This document shows, piece by piece, positions 37,501-51,400 of a stretch of DNA of 64,000 nt. Made by a program: the position numbers and the translations under genes. The stretch is from Chloranthus sessilifolius (lineage: Eukaryota > Streptophyta > Magnoliopsida > Chloranthales > Chloranthaceae), in the NCBI GenBank assembly GCA_021018995.1, contig CM037585.1:62932646-62996645 (forward strand), given 5' to 3'. The notes under the pieces were generated by a model that was given only the letters and a program-made list of their open reading frames with translations, ran no database searches and was not told the DNA's origin. Every line of letters starts with the position of its first letter. Position 1 is the first letter of the stretch.

Positions 37501-40500
37501 TGTTGAGCTAATCCTTGAATCTGGAGGAAGCTCAAGAATGCACACACTAGGACCACTCCTTGCCACAAGTCCAAAAGGTCCACCGCCGTGGCCCTGGAGC
37601 TTCCTTGCGACTCCCGATGGGAATCGTTTAGGTCCAATCCGAACCATTGCATGATCATTTAATTGGAATTCCATAAAATTCTTAGGTAACTGTATCGATA
37701 TTTTGAGAGTATCATTGCATAAATTAATTTGAAGCTTAATTTCGGCATGCAATGCGGAATGAGACTCAAGAGTTGACTCACCATAAGATTCAGAATGTGA
37801 AGTGGTATGCGACTCGAGACTATGATGTGTATGCATGTCTATAGACTCGATACTCTCATGTGCGTGCGACGCTAATGACTCACATACAGTGGCCTCTATC
37901 AACACTAGTGACTCATGTGATCGAATCAAGTGACATTAATGGCTCATGTACACTCGACTCGATTAACTCATGTGAGCTCATGTCAACCAAAATCAAAGAT
38001 TCAAGTGCACTCGACTCTACCACTAACAAATACTCATGCGCAACGGGTTCTACAGGCACCAACAAATTGTGCATATGTGACTTAGTAGATTCTTGCGTGG
38101 GTGACTCGGTTGACTCACGTGTGAGCGACTCAACATCACTACTCACAAAGGAATAGAAGCCTCTTTAACACAAACTAGTTCAGCTTTTTCTATTTCCTTT
38201 TCTATTGTCAAATTTTCCTGCTCCTTAGAACTCTCCCTTTTAATCAATAAATTCGGAGTGGAAAATTCTGTAGTGCATTGATAAGCAAAGTATCCAAATC
38301 CTTGACACTTAAGACAATCAGGACACCTATCTGTCTTGGTTTTCAAAAATCATATAAGGTGACTGTGTGTTACAGGAACATCCTTCTTTATAAGGTTCAC
38401 CTTCATGTCCTCCCATGTGGAGATGGGTTTACTCCGAAGAGATTCAGTACGGTGCTCTATGAGAGTCCAAGAAGTTTGGGCATTACCTTCCAACTTGGTT
38501 TTTGCTAGCCTAATTTTGTACTCATTCGGTACATCATACCAATCAAAATAAACCTCTACACTAGACAACCATTCCACAAAGGTTTTAGGGCTCCCCCATC
38601 CCTCAAAGTTTGGAACCTCATTCCGAATAGATTTTAGAAACCTCTCGGAAGGTTCGTACTCGAGTTCACGATGCTGAAGATATCCCCTAACACACAAGTC
38701 AGCTTTGATGTCCGTAAGGGCATCGACAAGTTTGCTCATGTTCATGGTGATCACGGCTTACTAACATGGGTTCTAAATGACATGCAACTATGAACCAACA
38801 ATGAATGAGGATTTTTATCAAACACTAGTCGTGCACAGTGATGAACACAAATGAAATAAAATTTCATTAAATTAAAATGACATGCACATAAGAACCAACA
38901 ATGAATGAGAACTTTTATCAAATGCTATATGTGCACACTTTGACAAGAACTGAAATAAGATGCAATGAAAATTAAAATGCAATGGAATTAAATGTCACAC
39001 AAATATGCCCTAACCTAGAACTTAGGATCTGATACCAAAACTGATGCGGGACAAGAACCCTAAACTACGTGAATGCTTATGAGATGAAGATTTACCGAAA
39101 TTAAACTAAATTAATTAAGCAAAAATCAATACATAATCGCAATACCTTAAGGTTCATGATTTTCCTCATAGAAAATTGTGTAGATTTGGGTAGGGTCCAG
39201 TCCGTGCACTAGATCCGTTAGCCTTGCGAAAGGAAGATCCTAAAGATAGAACTTTAGCCGCTTCCAGATTAGGGCGCTCGTAGTTCAATAATGGGATCGC
39301 TGGTTTTCTCCGAGATTTTGATGCGGAATGGCTTACTAGTTAAGGTGAGATTTAAGGTGTATTGGATCAATCGATTCAACGGTTTAGATGAAGGCTGGGA
39401 TTGATGATTTTCAGGATATTTAAAAGGATGATGGCTGAATTTAGGATTTATGGGATCAAAAGAAAGCAAACAAAGAAAATAAAAGGTAAAGAGATAGATA
39501 GAAGATAGATAGATATTGTGGGCTGCACACCCTTGCCTTCACACTAAACCCTTCTCAGGAAGAAGATTTAATCTTCGAAGAAAATCATCTCAAGTTCCAA
39601 AGCAAAAGCACTTTTCATTAATCAAAAAACTAATTACATTGTTTATTAAAAGACCTTATATAGGAGGCCTCTAAAACAAAAGAAAACCCTAAAACACATA
39701 CTAAAAAAAAGACAAGTATGCCAACAAAACTCAAATTCTTTCAAAATTCGCACTGTAGCTCGATCAATCGAGGTACTGTAGCACTATAGCTCGCTTAATC
39801 GAGGTACTATAGCATTGTAGCATTTATTTTTTTATTATTGGCTACAATCGATCGATCGATTGAATGGTCGATCAATCGACTGGGCATTGCTCCAACACAC
39901 TAATTCTGCTCCTTTCTGCTTTCTTGAAGCTGAAAATTCTGTTATGACCCAACTTCAATGCTCTCAAAGTTGGTGTCCCCCGTCAAGGGTTCACTTGTAT
40001 TGTACATGATATGAGTACCACTAATAAATTAGGACATAGATCTATCAAGTGAGTGTTCCTCTCATACCTTCCAGCCCAAAAGGGTGTAAGACCAATCCTA
40101 AGACTAAGAAAATTTTCTAAGTATCAAAGGATGTAACATTATTTTAGAAGGCTTCGAATTTCTTCACAATAAGTGAATCCATATGTGATACTCAGTCATC
40201 TCAAGGGAGGAATAATGAGATGAGAAAACCTCAATTTTGCCCTTAAGAGTTCTCAGAAAAATTACCCATTCTTTAATTTCTGGCTATTCAATTTGTAAAG
40301 AGTTCAGAAATGAACCTTCTCACAGTCGTTGAAACCATGGAAAGATAAATAGGCAGTAGACATGATATTGTATGTCAATAAAGGTAGCAGCATTCCGAAA
40401 CAACCTTTTTCCCTCCATTACTCCAATCAGAACATACATACTACTCCTTTGTTGATATTTACCAATTGCTCTTAGAGCATAAAGTAGATCTACTATCCAT

Positions 40501-42271
40501 CGACTAATAACTTTGATGCCCACCAAGCTTTATTATCTCTGTTTGTGGTTATTCCGTCTCATTTATTTCCTTTATTAAACAATCTACCAACTATAGAGTA
40601 ATCTTGGCACATCCATAGTGGAAAAAAAGGCCATGGAAGAAGAGTTCTCTGAAGAAGAATGGTACTTGGGAACTTGTCGCCTTACAAACACAAATATAAA
40701 ACAAATGGTTCCAGTGTGAAGAACAAGGCTCGGCCTAATTACAAGGGGTTTTACCCAAACTTAGGAATATCTGCACAAATGCATTTGCGCAAATAGGCAT
40801 ACTATTCTGCCACTCTCCAGTGTTGCTGCCTTTGCAACAACTAGATATTGGAAATGTACTTGTACACATGGGTCAGAAGCTGATCCTGTGGAAAGGATTG
40901 AAACATTACACAAGGAAGTAGGAAGATGAAGACTGCTGAAGACCTAGAGGGAAGCAGAGAGAAGGGACAAGGACTGCGAAGTTATAGAGACTGGCATTGT
41001 ACAGAAACGAAGGGAGAAATAGGACTTGCAAACCCTAGCTCAAGATACCTCTCTAAATTCTTTAGACATGATACAAAGTTTCACAAAAATCGAAGCTGGC
41101 ATGCATCATCAAAAAAAAGTAAATAAGTTTGAAGTCTTGATTCAAGAAGCTGCTCTAAAAGAGTTCTCTTTCAAAAACACCTTTAGATGGAGGTTAAGTT
41201 ATAAATTTCTTTACTGTAGTCCTAAATTTTGACAATTATCCAAGATTAGTAGAAATATTATAATTTTTTATGACTAGGTGTAAAAGTTTACCTGAAAAAT
41301 GGTGATTCTGAAGCACCAATGCCTTTGATCCCTCAAACTGTAAAAGTAAAATTAAATAAGAATAAAAAATTTAAGAGATGGGCTATCTTCAAGGACTTGG
41401 TGAGGCATCTTCTTAAAAAAATACCATAAATTACTTAAAAAATCAAACAATGTGTATAAAATTCAAGATTGATGCGCAAGTATATGGTACACAAAGACAT
41501 AACATGTGGTCTCCTGCCTAATGTAACTGCAGCTTACAAAAGAAACAATAGACAATTGTGTAAACTAGTAAGTGTTCACATCTCAAGATTGAAGAAGATT
41601 CTCCTTTCTCTTCTAAATTCTGTAATTACATTGAAATAGACATTATAAATCAGTGTAGCCTGCCCCTATTGTCCATCATTCTAATCATCCCCTCCTCAAG
41701 TTTTATACTGCATAGTCAACCAATATGATATTCTATCAAATTTTAGAAATTTGATAGAATATCAAATTTTATACTGCATAGTCAACCATTATATATCTTG
41801 CACAATATCAACAATGATAGAAATAAAACAACGCTGGTCATAAGATTTAACTCAATGGTAAATTATGTAGATTTGTGAATATATCATCCATTCATCCTAA
41901 GGTAGAGGATTTTCAGAAGTACTTCTCCAAAACTGATGACTGCTAAGAGTTGCATTTATTTCCACCGTAAACGTATTAACTGTGCATGGAAATCTTAAGA
42001 TTTGAGGATAACGAAGGTGACCTTGCAGGATAACATTTCAACAGTGCAGTCTTCACTTGTTGGGGTCACTTGTAAGTCCAACACAGGGGATACTTCAAAA
42101 TTCAGAAGTTGAATTTTCGGAAGGGTGCACCTGCATAGAGCATGAATTGCCACCAGTACAAGATCATATAACACAGCATCTTATGTCTTTCACAGAAAAT
42201 ACTGCAGGAAATTAGTCCCCATTGATAACAGTTATTTTTCTATCTATCAAAATTCATATTCATATATAACA

Positions 42272-42330
<59 letters not shown>

Positions 42331-42397
42331 CATATATATATATAGAGAGAGAGAGAGTAGTGAGAGAGAATAGAGAAAATGCATTCGGACGTAGCCC

Positions 42398-42440
<43 letters not shown>

Positions 42441-45400
42441 TGAGTCATTTGCATTGGTTAAAGATGAATGAGCAAAAGAAAATAAGGTTCCAAAATATAT
42501 ATTGTTAAAGGATGATGAGGCTCTAATTGATTCAATGACGTTAGTCATTTGGCATTGCACCAATGATAGTGGTCCGGAGGACACATGGAATCCAATTCCC
42601 CAACGAGTATTTGGATATTGGTGTTGTGATAGTCAAATATAGTGATATAGGAAGAAGAAATTTGTTTCAAAATTTTGATTATTAAAATAATAATTATAGC
42701 CTAGAAACAAAATTCACAACATAATTCTAATAATTCAAATACTCGATCGGTCAAAGAATCTTTAAATGACAACCAAACGGAAATCTTATGTTTTATAAGG
42801 TTTTTCAGCTGGTCCTACTGGTTGATCTCTCTTTTTTTTTTTGTAACTAATGCATGAGGTTGGTGGGACGAGCGGGTTGAACTCAACATGAAGTTCATTT
42901 AATTTTGAAACTATTGTTTGGAAGGGAATCTTAACTTGAAGGTTCATAATTTTGACACCCACTTTCAGATCATTTGCATCCAATGATTTTAAAATTAGCT
43001 GAACCTAATTTAGTGGTCAATGGTTGGATCTGATCAAAACCCTGTTTTATAAAAGGTAAGAGAGGGCATTAGCGTCAAATTTCTTGTTCTAAAAGTGTGT
43101 GTGTGTGTGTGTGTTTGAGTCATTCGCATTGGTTAAAGATGAATGAGAAAAAGAAAATAAGGTTCCAAAATTTATATTGCTAAAGGATGATGAGGCTCTA
43201 ATTCACTAGAGAAGTAAATAATGCGTTGAAACTTGGCAGAAAAGCCTCAGAACGTGCACATGTGTGTTTGAGTCGTTTGCATTGGTTAAAGATGAATGAG
43301 CAAAAGAAAATAAGGTTCCAAAATATATATTGTTAAAGGATGATGAGGCTCTAATTGGCTAGAGAAGTAATAATGCATTGGAACTTGGCAGAAAAGCCTC
43401 AGAACGAAGTGGTTTACCATACAGCCTGATGGTGGGTTTGAGGACATCTCAAGCAAGATTGATGTGGGAGTGGCAAAGTGAAGACGGGTGAATTGTATTG
43501 TCGGCCAATTAACGAGTGCCTCTTTGATTGGGTGGATTTCTTTATAAAGCAGTAGTACGATCTGCATTACTGTATGGTGCAGAATGTTGGGTTACGAAAA
43601 AAAAGGCATAAGAAAACAGAGTTCATATGGCTTAGATGTGTATGCTGAGGTGGATGCATCGAGTAAAAAAAAAATAATATCGAACGAGCATATCAAAGGG
43701 AGTTTAAGAGTTGTCCCAACAAAGAGAGAATTAAATAATGCCGTTTGAGATGGTTTGGGCATATGTGTATTAGAGACCTAAAAGGCTAAAACCATGGTTT
43801 TAAATCTCGGAAATCCGAGATACATCGGACAGGCATGATACCGTCTCGCGTCTCGGCGATACAGCATGATACGCTTTGAGACGGAAAAAAATCAAAATTT
43901 AATTTAAGTTAGATTTATATTCAAATTATAAAATTCAAAAAAATATTTTTTTAAATGCATAAAAGTCAGAAAAATTATAAATAAAATTACATGAGGATAC
44001 TAAGTTCAGAAACGACTCCAAAATTCCATTGAGTATCCTTATTTTATATCCAAGATCCTTCCTTCTCAACCCGGGTTTCACATGCTTAAACCGCTGACTG
44101 CTTTGATTTAGACGATAAGATCCTTTTTCGTGCAAACCTTTTGACACAACCTTCTCTCTGAGTTTACTTATTAAGACACAAAATCTTGCAGCAGATATAC
44201 GGAAAAAAGTGTACCGGTATTTGCAAGAGAATATTCTACATTCCCAATCCATGTTTTTGTGTGATAAAACATTAACTGCCTTGTGCCAGAAAATAGAGAT
44301 CGTTATTTGGCACAATCTTCTACAAAATTATTCTTTAGATTGTGGCTCACCTATCAGATGGTCAGATGTTGATTCAACGAGGCACACATCCCCAAAAGTG
44401 ACATGTAATACAAACCCTTCTCATTGTATGCCATGATCAAGTCATTTTTAGAGATGTGTGCCACGTGGAATCAACATCTAATCGTATGATAGGTAAGCCA
44501 TGATTTAAAGAACAGTTATGTGAAATATTGGGCCAAAAAACAATCTCCATCGTTGGATTCAAGACCGTCAATGGTTTTAATGGGTAAAATGCTTGCGAAT
44601 GTAGAATATGCGGTTGCAAAAATCAGTACCCAAAAAAAGGTTATACAAGATCAAATACGTCTCGTCAAGACGAACGTGAATCTAGTCCACATACGAGAAG
44701 TCCGAGATGGACGAGACATGGTTGTTATCGCCCAATATAGGGTGTGATTTGGGGAGGGACCTAGACGAAACAAGGTTTACGTATCGTCTCATCCAGGTCC
44801 AAGACGTGAGACTATCGCCCAATACGTCCCATCTATGGCAATATTTAAAACCATGCCTAAAACAGCCATTGCATAAAGGATTGAAATGATAAAAGAACAA
44901 CGAAGGATGAGAAGAAGACCGATAATTATAAAGACTTGCAGAGAGAGAGAGTGAGAAACAATATGAAGGATTGCAGAGTAACAGAGAATTTAGCCTAAAC
45001 AAATGAGCGAAAAATAAGACTCACCGACCCAAAATAGATTGGACAAGCCAATTGAAAACAAATATGAATGGAGAAACTCATGTTCATGAAGCATGATCAT
45101 GAACAAGACGACATATAATATGATAAAGCAATTGAAAATAAATATAACAAATTCATTGTGTTTTTTATAGGTATGATTGATTGTCTTGGGCACAGCATGG
45201 GTACAACATCGAACAATAGTAAAGTTACACACACGGCAGAGCTGCGATTTTAATGTTTCTACTTATCAGGGTTTAAAACACGAAAGCTTCTCGTTCTCTA
45301 TTAGATTCATAGCTAGAATATTGTAGATAGGACTGTTTTGTTCTCTAATTTTGAAAATTGAATGAATAAACAGTACTACAAAGCACAAAATTAGAAAAAT

Positions 45401-48400
45401 TAAAGGTTCAAGGGAATATGCTAAAATAACAAACTTCAACGAGAAAGTAGAAAGTTCAAACTACATAATACAAACTACAAACAAAAATCATACGAATATG
45501 AAAAAAAAATTGCATCACATTTGAAATGATGTTCTGTGACCCTAATATTTGTAGTACCCCAAAAGTTGTCCAATAGTTTTTCTATTAATCAAAAGAATGC
45601 TACATACACACTCACTATCCAATTTATAGAGTTTTTAGTAAGGTTGTTTACAGAATGCCAGTTTACTAACTTTTTGAAGGAAAGAAAATCAAAGAAAAAT
45701 TGTTCGGTGTTTAAGAAATAATATATCAATTTTATCCTTCAAGGATCTAGTTTTAGTAGCATTTCTTGTTGATAAAAATATCCTAATATATGCAAGTATT
45801 GGGGGTATTGGACGTGGAATTGTTGGACGATATGATTATAGTTGATTCTCTCACTAATATTTTTTGACTTGGAGAACAGTCACCTTCACCTTGGCCGTAT
45901 TTGTATCTATAATTCTATTTTACGCTACAAGGAATCTAGTTTCAGTAGTGTTTCTTGTTGATACAAATATCCTAATCATATACAAGTATTTGGGTAGACC
46001 TAGAGGTGGAATTGTTGGACCAATTGGTGATTATAGATGATATCATTACCTTGGTGGTAATGATATCTATTTAAAGTAGAGAACAAGGATTGTACCATAT
46101 TATATCCTTCTGCCATTTAGCTAGGCCCCATCATCCAAATTCATCATAAAGGTAAATTGGAAAAATCATTTGCATTATTGTAGTACTTTATAACCTGACA
46201 TCATAAACATATGATCCACTACGTTATCAAAAAACAAAGAACTAGACATCATATGCCTGATTATATATAGGTCTCCTCGAGGGTGTCACTTTTGTATTGT
46301 TTTATTACTTCTTTAAAAAATGAAGACGAAAATTTTAATGGTGAGCAAAATAGAAAAAAATTTAAGAGTTTTAATAAAGATGGAGATGAATACTTTGTTA
46401 TAAAAAAAAGATGGAGATGAGTACATCTCGGTATCAGAGTGTTCCCTGCACTCCTTTGCATAATGTCATCTTTCTCCGTGCTAACATCAGCTTGGTCAAC
46501 CGTTTGAACCCAGTTTGATTAAGAGATCACACCGCCTGAATCAGTTTTCCATAGAGAATATTTTCCCTCTAGCATCTTTTGAGTTGAAGCCATCCTACTA
46601 GAGTTTTGAAGGGATCTACACCTTCGATTTCTCCCTAGTTTGATGTTTTCACAGCACAAAATTTTGAGAAGCTTGCAGATTGAGGAAATCACATGGAAAA
46701 TGCTTGAAAATCCTAAAGGATTCTTTTGGAAGCGATGTCATGTGATTTGGTCAAGAATGGAGAAAGTTTGACGGTTTCACGAGTTAGATTGGTGATTGGG
46801 GCTTGGGTTAGGTGAGGAAGAAGAAGGAGAAGGGGGGAGGGGTAGAGAGAGAGAGTGGAAGATAGAGAAAATTAAGGTTGAGTTTCATGCTCTCTTCCCA
46901 ATGTTTTGATGTTTATATATCATCTTACAGCACATGGATTACGAGTTCACAAATAAAGGAAAACAAGTGATTCCACTAACTACATGCACACACCCACAGA
47001 AGGAATGATATATCTCTACACTCCCCCTTAAGTTGGTGCATATATATCTATCATGTCAACTTGTTAGTAATATCATAGAGCCTATTCCCACTAAAGGCCT
47101 TTGGGAGAACATCAGCCAACTAATTTTCATATCGAGCTTGAGGAATGCACACTTCTTTGGAGTAAGTTCACTGACACGTTTGCCATTGTTGAACATGATA
47201 CTCAGATTTACCAATTAAAAGCAGATGACAGCGGAATGTAAACAAGGGGAATCCTCTATGGGGGAGTCCTATCATACCCTACAGAGTATGTGAGAGGAGC
47301 TTGGTCACTATGATCCATTGTCTGAATTTGACGAAGAGGTTGAAGCAAAACTAGCTAAGCGTCTTGAGAGGGATCAGATTTATAAGTTTCTAGAGGCCTA
47401 AGATCGAACTACGAGCAGATACATACCCAGATTCTTACTACTAGGCCTCTTTCCACTCTAATCATTGTCTATAGTATCATGTTTATTAATGAGCAATCCA
47501 GAGGCAATGTCCTCTGGCTTGGCACTATCGCTCCTTCTCCAACTAAGCATACCGCCTAGGCATTTGATACTCATCCTTTGGGAGAGAGGCGTACGAGGAG
47601 CGATGAAGGCGGTTGTCATGGCCGTTGTGATCGTGGTGGCCGTGGACGGGGCGGGGCGGGGCGGCAGGTTCCCATTGTGGTTTATGGAGGAAGAACCACA
47701 ATCACTGTAACAAATTGTATGACTATCTCGAGGGATATTAGCCCCAAGTTTCATCATCAGCTCAGGCTGCAGTAATCGATTCTTGTTCTGAAGCCGCCAT
47801 CGTTGATCTTATGAGATCCCTTCTATCTCATATGACAAAGTTGATTAGAACTGAGTTACAAGCTGCCCAAGCACTGTCTACTGATCATATAGAGCCCTCA
47901 TCATCTTCTAGTATAATAGGGACCCTAGTTTCATCTGCCTTTATTGTCACCACTACATATTTTTCTCATTGGAACAATCATCATAACAAATTGTATGACT
48001 ATCTTGAGGGATATTAGCCTCGAGCTTCATCATCAGCCCACGCTGTAGTGATTGATTCTTCTTTTGAAGCCGCCACCTTCGATCTTATGAGATCCCTTTA
48101 ACTCAAATGACACAGTTGATTGGAACTGAGTTCCGTCTACTAATCATATAGAACCCTCATCGTCTTCTGAGACATTAGGTACCCCAATTTCATTTGTCTT
48201 TACTGTCAACCACTACATCTTCTGCTCCTTGTAGGATCATTGGCTTAAGAGCGTCTGATTATATGACGGGTGAGTCTCAGAGCTATTATTTGTATTCACC
48301 TCCATCACCATCAGCCCAAGTTCGACTTGCTGATGGTTCCTTTACTCAAGTCTTGGGAGTAGGAACCATTTCTATTTCTCCTTCTCTCTCATTATCTCAT

Positions 48401-51400
48401 GTCTGACATATTTTTCAGTTCTCTAAAATCTTCTTTCCGTTAGTAGCATTGCAAAAAATTGAACTATTGTGTTATATTTTACCTTCTTATTGTGTCTTCC
48501 AAGAGCTTACTATGAAGAAGATTGTCGATAGGATACTGAGAGAGGACTCTACTATCTAGATGCGGACTTCAATACACCTACCGCTGTTGCTGAGGATGGA
48601 AAAGCATCCTATGTTTTTCCTTTTTTCTATAATTGCTAATTGTGATACTTTGTCTTTATGACATGCAAAACATTGCCATGTTGGATTTAAATTTGGAAAT
48701 AGTTACTATCCTCATATGCATAGATGTAACACTCCTTTTGATATTGCACATTCTAATGTATGGTATCCTTCCACTTGTACTTCACTTGATGGTTTTCACT
48801 ACTTAGTCACTTTTATTAATAATGCATATGTGCTACCTGGTTATACTTACTGAAAAAACAAGTGGTCTTTACCAAATTTTTCGATTTTTATGCTTTGGAA
48901 GGGAATAAGTACGGTGTTAATATTGAAGTCATGGATGTAAAAATGGAGGTGAATAGTCTTATTAATCCTTCTGTGTTCATCTACAAGAGCATGGTATTAT
49001 TCACCAATACTCTTGACCTTACACCCCGTAGCAAAATGGTGCTACAAAGCATAAGAATAGACATCTTTTGGGACTCACCCTGTGTTTTCTTCGCGGTATG
49101 TATGTGTCAAAGACCTATTGATCAATGGCCCTACCTAGCTACATGATTTCTCAGTGATTGCACTTCATTACGATTCTTAGGAGGAGATACTCCTTATCAA
49201 ACTCTTGGAATAGAAGATATTATGTTTCTCATTGAGCCTCGTGTTTTTTAATGCACATGCTTCGTTCACCAATACTCTTTCCCTTACCTCTATCTACATT
49301 GTTGCTCATCCACTAAAAAAAAAAGAAGAGAACACACGGTTTCTCTCTCTTTCATTATTGCTCAAGGGTTATGCCAAAAGAAAATATGAGTGTTCTGGGA
49401 ATTAAGGGACACTATTTAGCAAAATATCTTCCAAGTATATTTTTTAATAGATGAATATTTCGGACAAATAGCATGCATTTTCATTAAACTGTGGCGCTCT
49501 CTTCACTTTATCCAAATATTGATCAGTGCATTGTTGTTCACTTAAAATGGTCAAGTGTTATGTGTTGAAACCGTTCATTTGTAAATTGTACAATACTGGT
49601 CAAAATCGCATACCACTATGGCTGTGTGGACACTACTTAGAAGGAAGGCATATCTCCTCTCAAGTAGTCAATGAGTCTTGGGATTTGTAGACTCAAGAAG
49701 TTGTCTATAAGAAGCATAGGCATTTCACCAATTGTGGGATATGTGTCATCAAATTATGTACACATATAACGCTTGTTCATCAATTGAAATGTTCAATTGG
49801 CTGGCCAACATATAAATGAGACTCAATCCAAAGTTCATCTTTCTAAGCATTTGAACGTTTGATTAGACGGTAAAAATTGTTTGAATCTTCTAACCTAAGA
49901 TATGGACAAGAGTACCGTATATCATTTCATTATATCAGTTTATTGACAATATTTGTTACTTTCTTTTGGCATAATTCATATTTATCCTTTGTATGGTACA
50001 ACAGATCATGTACTGCAAAATTCATAAAAAATCAAGCAATACTTTTTCTTGACGCCCGCCTAGGCCCCAACTAGGTCCCGCCTAGGTCCCACTTTGCACC
50101 CAAGTGGTTCGCCACCTCGAACCCGCCTGTAGCTTTTGACAACATTATTTCTAAGGACCATTAAATCCTACTCTAGCATCTTCTTTGCCACTACCTACTC
50201 TTCTGGACTTGCTGCCACCACCACAACAAAGGAAAGGGGTGATTACAACTGTTGGACAAAGATGGCATGGTTCTCTCTCTACCACCACCACCTTAATCTT
50301 CCCAACCAGAGGCTCCTGTAAGTATCACTAGTCCTACCATTTATTATACTCCTTTAATTCTTGTCTTCTCTCCTACACCTTCATCTCCTCTTCCTACTGA
50401 CATTGATCTGTTTATAGTTGTTCAAAGGAAGTTCAGAAGTGTGTCACTCCTTACCCGTGGGCCAAGTACGTTTGTTATCGGGACATGTCTCCATCTTATA
50501 AGGTCTTTCTTTCTGCCAATGACACTGAGTCTATTACGAATATTGTCTATACTTCCCTTGAACACCCATCTTGGAAAGCAACTATGATTAAATAGATGGA
50601 TGCCCTTCAACAAAATCACACTTGGGAGATATTTCCTCTTCCACTTGAGAAGAAAACAGTTGGTCACAAATGGGCATTCCCTGTGAAACATAATCTCAAT
50701 GGTATGGTGTCTAGATATAAAACTCACCTCTGGTTGTAAAGTGCTTCACACAAACTTATGGAATCGATTATGAGGGTACGTTATCCACAGTTGCGAAGTT
50801 AACCATTTGTTTGTGCTCTCCTTTCTCTTGTGGCCATTCAGCATTGGTTTCTCCATCAGCTAGTTGTTAAGAATGTCTTTTTAAACAGGCATCTCACTGA
50901 AGAAGTATACATGGATCCCCTGCCCGGCTTCCTACTTCAAGGGGAGAAAAGGAAAGTTTCTCGACTTCATAAGTTGATCAATGGCTTGAAGCAGTCAACT
51001 AGAGTGTGATTGCAATGTTTCAATGGTGTTGTTATGGACTAGGCATTTTAAAGCTGTCATTCTGACCATACAATGTTTGTTCATTCTTGCTCTACCGACT
51101 ACACGATCGTTTTGGTTTATGTTGAATCATCCTCACTGGAGATGATCAAACCTTCATTAGTCATGTGCAATGCGAGTTGGGCCGATTTTTTGAAGTAAAA
51201 GGCTTAGGGATCCTAAAGTATTTGCTCCGACTAGAGGTTTCTAGGTCCCAAAAAGGAATCCTCCTCTTCTAAAGGTGTGTTATTGATCTATTAAGTAATG
51301 TCGGAATGTTTGGATGCAAGTCGGTCACCTGTCCATTGGGTCAGAAGCTCTTCTTGCATGAGAAAGATGGTGATTTGCTCTTGATTCCTCGTGAGTACTA

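Larger units (their letters stand above)
34172..39985 (-). mobile_element. Element B: gag-type Ty3 derivative as an LTR-internal-LTR-internal-LTR multimer
   Basis: The outer edges are TGATGCGGGACAAG (34172) and GTCCCCCGTCA (39985), flanked by the 5-bp duplication AGGGT (34167-34171 and 39986-39990). Inside are three LTRs (34172-34392 truncated, 35943-36922, 39042-39985) and two internal regions. Primer-binding sites lie right-to-left, so the element is on the minus strand. The LTR copies look very similar, which suggests a recent insertion. The flanking intron sequence reads across cleanly when the element is removed. It has no protease, RT or integrase core and needs a partner for movement. 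Confidence 0.88.

Noticed and set aside
40926..41232. Plus-strand ORFs antisense to the host gene in intron 5
   Set aside because: Short, without recognisable domains or splice-site context.
42260..42584. ORFs with Thr-His and Tyr-Ile repeats
   Set aside because: They are translations of (TG)n and (TA)n microsatellites.
47458..47775. Overlapping plus and minus ORFs near the copia zinc-knuckle region, including a Gly/Arg-rich frame
   Set aside because: They are fragments or shadows of the degenerate copia gag; only the copia reading is consistent with neighbours.
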